Source of the DNA: Nageia nagi
Taxonomy: Eukaryota; Pinophyta
Direction: 5' to 3'
NCBI GenBank assembly: GCA_050084985.1
Contig: JBITNC010000001.1
Span: 45,818,001 to 45,882,000, forward strand
DNA length: 64,000 bases
Under the pieces are notes generated by a model, which saw only the letters and a program-made list of their open reading frames with translations, ran no database searches and had not been told where the DNA came from. Of this stretch, positions 61,401 to 64,000 are shown piece by piece (position 1 is the first letter of the stretch; every line of letters begins with the position of its first letter). The translations under genes and the position numbers were made by a program.

Positions 61401-61560
61401 CAATTCAAGGAACATGTATAGTTTTGGGTACAAGATATCCTACATACACCTAGCAGATAAGTATGTGATGCTTTTTAGAAAGAATATAAATAGTTTCAAA
61501 TATTTTGATCAATACACTATTTGGGAACAAAGTTGTTATTCGTGGAGGTTTGTAATATAA
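58460..61560 (+). pseudogene. Degenerate long coding region of unknown family
   Basis: Plus-strand frames separated by stops and shifts read as one decayed protein. Pieces are NPLEYEPKMIWKMYNRVKED (about 58553), GKLVCPSIHFSSDLMTWLTQ and ILELKEHRIRKAFNLQ (58655-58855), NHFFVPREVFFLMVRIAFTP (about 59010), HFFKYPYEIGHKINSAHSFL (about 59571) and a glutamate-rich part (59911-60219). A charged, possibly coiled-coil stretch DLEKEWDEIQLIDDVKISME comes at about 61047. I see no RT, integrase or protease motif. It may be an extra ORF of a large gypsy element or a plant-mobile-domain type protein, but I cannot assign it. Confidence 0.4.
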
Positions 61561-62458
61561 TCTATTAAAGGAAGGGAGTAGCAAGGAGAAGGATCTTTTG
61601 TTGGTTAGTCAAGCTAGTTAGGTATGGTTTGTGGTATCTATTTAGGTTTTTCACTCAATAGTTTAGTCTTATTGTGTCTCTATACACCATTTTTGAAGAA
61701 TCTATTAGATGATTTTTAAGAAATATTCTAGAGAAGTAGGTTATCTTTCAATCATCTTGCACCTAGCTTTCAAATAGGGTAGGTTAAGTAGAAGTATTTT
61801 TACCAGATATTATCATATTATTTGGGCAATCTACTATGGTTATAATCAAGCAAGATGGTGGATATTGTATTAAGATTTTGTGCAATATGATGATGCATGA
61901 TTGTAATATTTTAAGGGCATTTCCTTTGTTATATTTTCTAGAAATTATATGATGTGTTGTTATCTATGCTTCATTTATTATTATAAGTATCAAATAATAA
62001 ATGTATGCTTCTTCTACATTGTTTAGTATATGAATTTCATAGTATGTATTGGTTGAGTGATTGAAAATGGGTCCAATCTTCTTCTTCATTCTTTGTTAAT
62101 GCTTGTTCAACTCTATGATACAATGGATAAGGCACTGATATGAACTATAACTTAGGTTGGTTAGGGGTATTAGGTCATATTTTCTCTAAAAAATCATCAT
62201 TTCCCTTTGAGTAGAATAAAAACCAATGATCTCAAAGCTTAAAATGCTTTATTCAATGGAGATTGACTTCGGGTTACAATCCCAGGCCAATTGATTAATC
62301 AATAGGTCTAGTTTCATTCTCATTTGATCTAGACTACCTAAAAAGAAGGTTAGAGTCAAATAATCTCACATACCTATTGATAACTAGGAGGATTAGCACT
62401 TGGTGAAATTCATTTAAAAGTATTTTTCAAAGGGGTATTAATCTATCACAATAATTTT
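61561..62458. other. Possible 5' LTR region, edges not seen
   Basis: It ends exactly where a primer site begins, so part of it should be an LTR of the gypsy element to the right. No partner copy lies in the window and I cannot place the LTR start. Confidence 0.3.
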
Positions 62459-62476
62459 TGGTGTCATTAACAGGGA
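62459..62476 (+). other. Degenerate tRNA-Asp primer site
   Basis: TGGTGTCATTAACAGGGA aligns with the Athila/Tat-type TGGCGCCGTTGCCGGGGA at 12 of 18 positions. Five of the six differences are C-to-T or G-to-A. The flanks (ATTTT before, GAGA after) also match the usual setting. Confidence 0.6.
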
Positions 62477-62819
62477 GAGAGATAGTTGGAGAAGCTATAC
62501 CTTTCTAAGAATGACATATTCAACACTATGTTGAGGAAAGAATCTAGAAATAAAATATGATTATAATATCTTTGGTACTAGTGAATTTATAAAAATACAA
62601 GAGAAATTGAATCTTTAAGGTATTTTTCTTATGGAAAAATCTACATTTCAAACTACTATTGAATGGATTGAAATATATAACACAAAGAAGCATGGTAATT
62701 TTCTTATATTGGTCATTACTTTGGTTATTATTTCAGTTTGAATATATAGAGCTGAATTTTTAGGCATTGTTAAGATGGCTTTTAAAGTAGGCTCTAAAAA
62801 ATGGATGTTGGATAGATAT

Positions 62820-63140
62820 AAAGCTTTGAATTTGAATGAGTTTATGTTTACTAAACTTATTCTAAATATAGTATTATAAAATCTCCCAAAGTTTTAAGGG
62901 AGATTTAATGAATCATGTGAGGTACACTATAATGAATTTATAAAAGTGGTCAATTATTATGAGATTGAAGATGAGGATATGGCTATGAGAATTTTCTATG
63001 AGTCTTTGTCAGGAGAAGCTCAAAGTTGGATTAATAGCCTACCCATTACAAGCTTAAAGGATTTTGGTCAATTAGAAAAAAGTTTTTTTTTCTTTGGTTT
63101 AAAGTTGAAGAAAATGAAAATCTCAAAGTTTATCAGCAAT
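62820..63140 (+). pseudogene. Ty3/gypsy gag remnant
   Basis: Encodes HYNEFIKVVNYYEIEDEDMA, MRIFYESLSGEAQSWINSLP and SLKDFGQLEKSF (about 62928-63090). This matches the plant retrotransposon gag pattern (HxxxFxxxxDxxxxxxEDVxMxLFxxSLxGxAxxWFxxLP). It lies about 350 bp after the primer site, so it belongs to the same plus-strand element. Stops precede and follow it, including TAA near 62877 and TAG near 63147. The element continues beyond the window. Confidence 0.7.
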
Positions 63141-64000
63141 GTGAAATAGGGGTAGAACTTATTGAGGAAATTCTTTTGAATCAAAGGATATTATGTTCAA
63201 AGAAATTCTAAATGATGAAATGTGGACTCTTAACAATTTACATGGTTATTCAAATGATGAATATCAAGTATAATCACACGATAATTTACTTGAAGATATT
63301 GATTCAAAAAATAGTAAGGATTTGGATGATATACAAGAAAAATAAAAATGTATCAACATAAAATTATTGAATTTCTTGAGGCTGATAGTTGTGAGATAGA
63401 GTAAATCATTCATCATGATGAAGTGTTCATAGATGTAAGAGATATAAATGGTAAACATGACTTTGATGAGTTTTTAGTAACAAAAATAAATATTGATTTA
63501 TCTTCCTTATTATTGTCTTCAAGTATTTCATTACCATAGTTTAGTTTTGAACAATAACATGAAATGCAAGATCTGATTAAGACTACCAATTTGGGATCAA
63601 TTTTTAGAGTTTGGTTTATTTTATTTTCAAGTTGAGAAACAGTTGTCCATAGACATTGATTTTGATAAATTAGCTTATGATGTTATCTATTGGAATATAA
63701 ATTTTGAGAAAAATACATTTTTTAAACAATGTGCTAAGTTCATAATTGAATCTACAAGATTTCAAAATACACTTCCTAGATGATAAGAAAATTCATTTGG
63801 GTAAGTTGAGATGTTTTGTAAATCAAAAGAAGAAACTTTGGATCAAGTTTAAAAAACATTGCCATTTTGCAAAATAGATGAGATATTTAAAAATTTTGAT
63901 TCAAAAAATCATAACCAAATGCCACACCACATGCCAATCTAACCTTTGTTGGTTAAATGAGTATAAATTACTAAGTTACTTTGCAATAACTTGAGCACAT
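63141..64000 (+). other. Downstream interior of the gypsy element, unrecognised
   Basis: Short coding-like pieces such as IIEFLEADSCEIE and HDEVFIDVRDINGKHDFDEFLV (about 63360-63475) with stops. No pol domain before the window ends. Confidence 0.35.

Overview
This window looks like nuclear DNA from a large, transposon-rich plant genome. The evidence is plant-type Ty1/copia and Ty3/gypsy chromovirus retroelements primed by initiator-Met tRNA, one plant F-box/kelch-type gene, a PPR gene fragment, and very AT-rich, heavily mutated repeat DNA. A gymnosperm is plausible because so many old, nested, undeleted LTR elements remain, but that is inference. I see no bacterial, organellar or CRISPR features. 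The only gene that looks intact is the F-box gene at about 53.5-54.7 kb on the minus strand. Everything else recognisable is retroelement or repeat.

Layout. 0.2-5.6 kb: a minus-strand LTR element with no recognisable pol. 6.2-6.8 kb: a ~72-bp minisatellite. 7.5-10.4 kb: an unclassified repeat whose second tandem copy begins near 10.78 kb. That second copy is split by three insertions: Copia-1 (11394-20359), Copia-3 (20659-24645) and a large outer LTR element (25629-46010). It ends near 46.7 kb. The first copy acts as an in-window empty-site reference for all three insertions. The outer element carries Copia-2 (29624-43431), and Copia-2's gag is broken by a reverse-oriented chromovirus (33333-38859), giving three nesting levels. 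47.1-48.1 kb holds a gypsy gag remnant and 50.8-52.0 kb a possible LTR remnant. 52.6-56.8 kb is a low-repeat island with the F-box gene and an upstream ACGT/G-box cluster. 57.7-58.2 kb holds an array of TCGGATAAG-like motifs, followed by a very degenerate long coding region (58.5-61.6 kb). From 62.46 kb there is a degenerate tRNA-Asp-type primer site followed by a gypsy gag remnant.

The three copia elements are related and share an unusual architecture: a U3 palindrome, a tandem GAAGCTCTTCTT repeat just after the primer site, a ~3-kb leader (Copia-1 and Copia-2) ending in a conserved ~590-bp non-coding block with hairpins, a single-frame gag-pol, and 3' UTR hairpins. Copia-1 has nearly identical LTRs but a gag-pol full of stops, and its leader contains a PPR gene fragment. 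These shared non-coding elements, rather than any host gene system, are the most novel signals here. All alignments and identities were made by eye.
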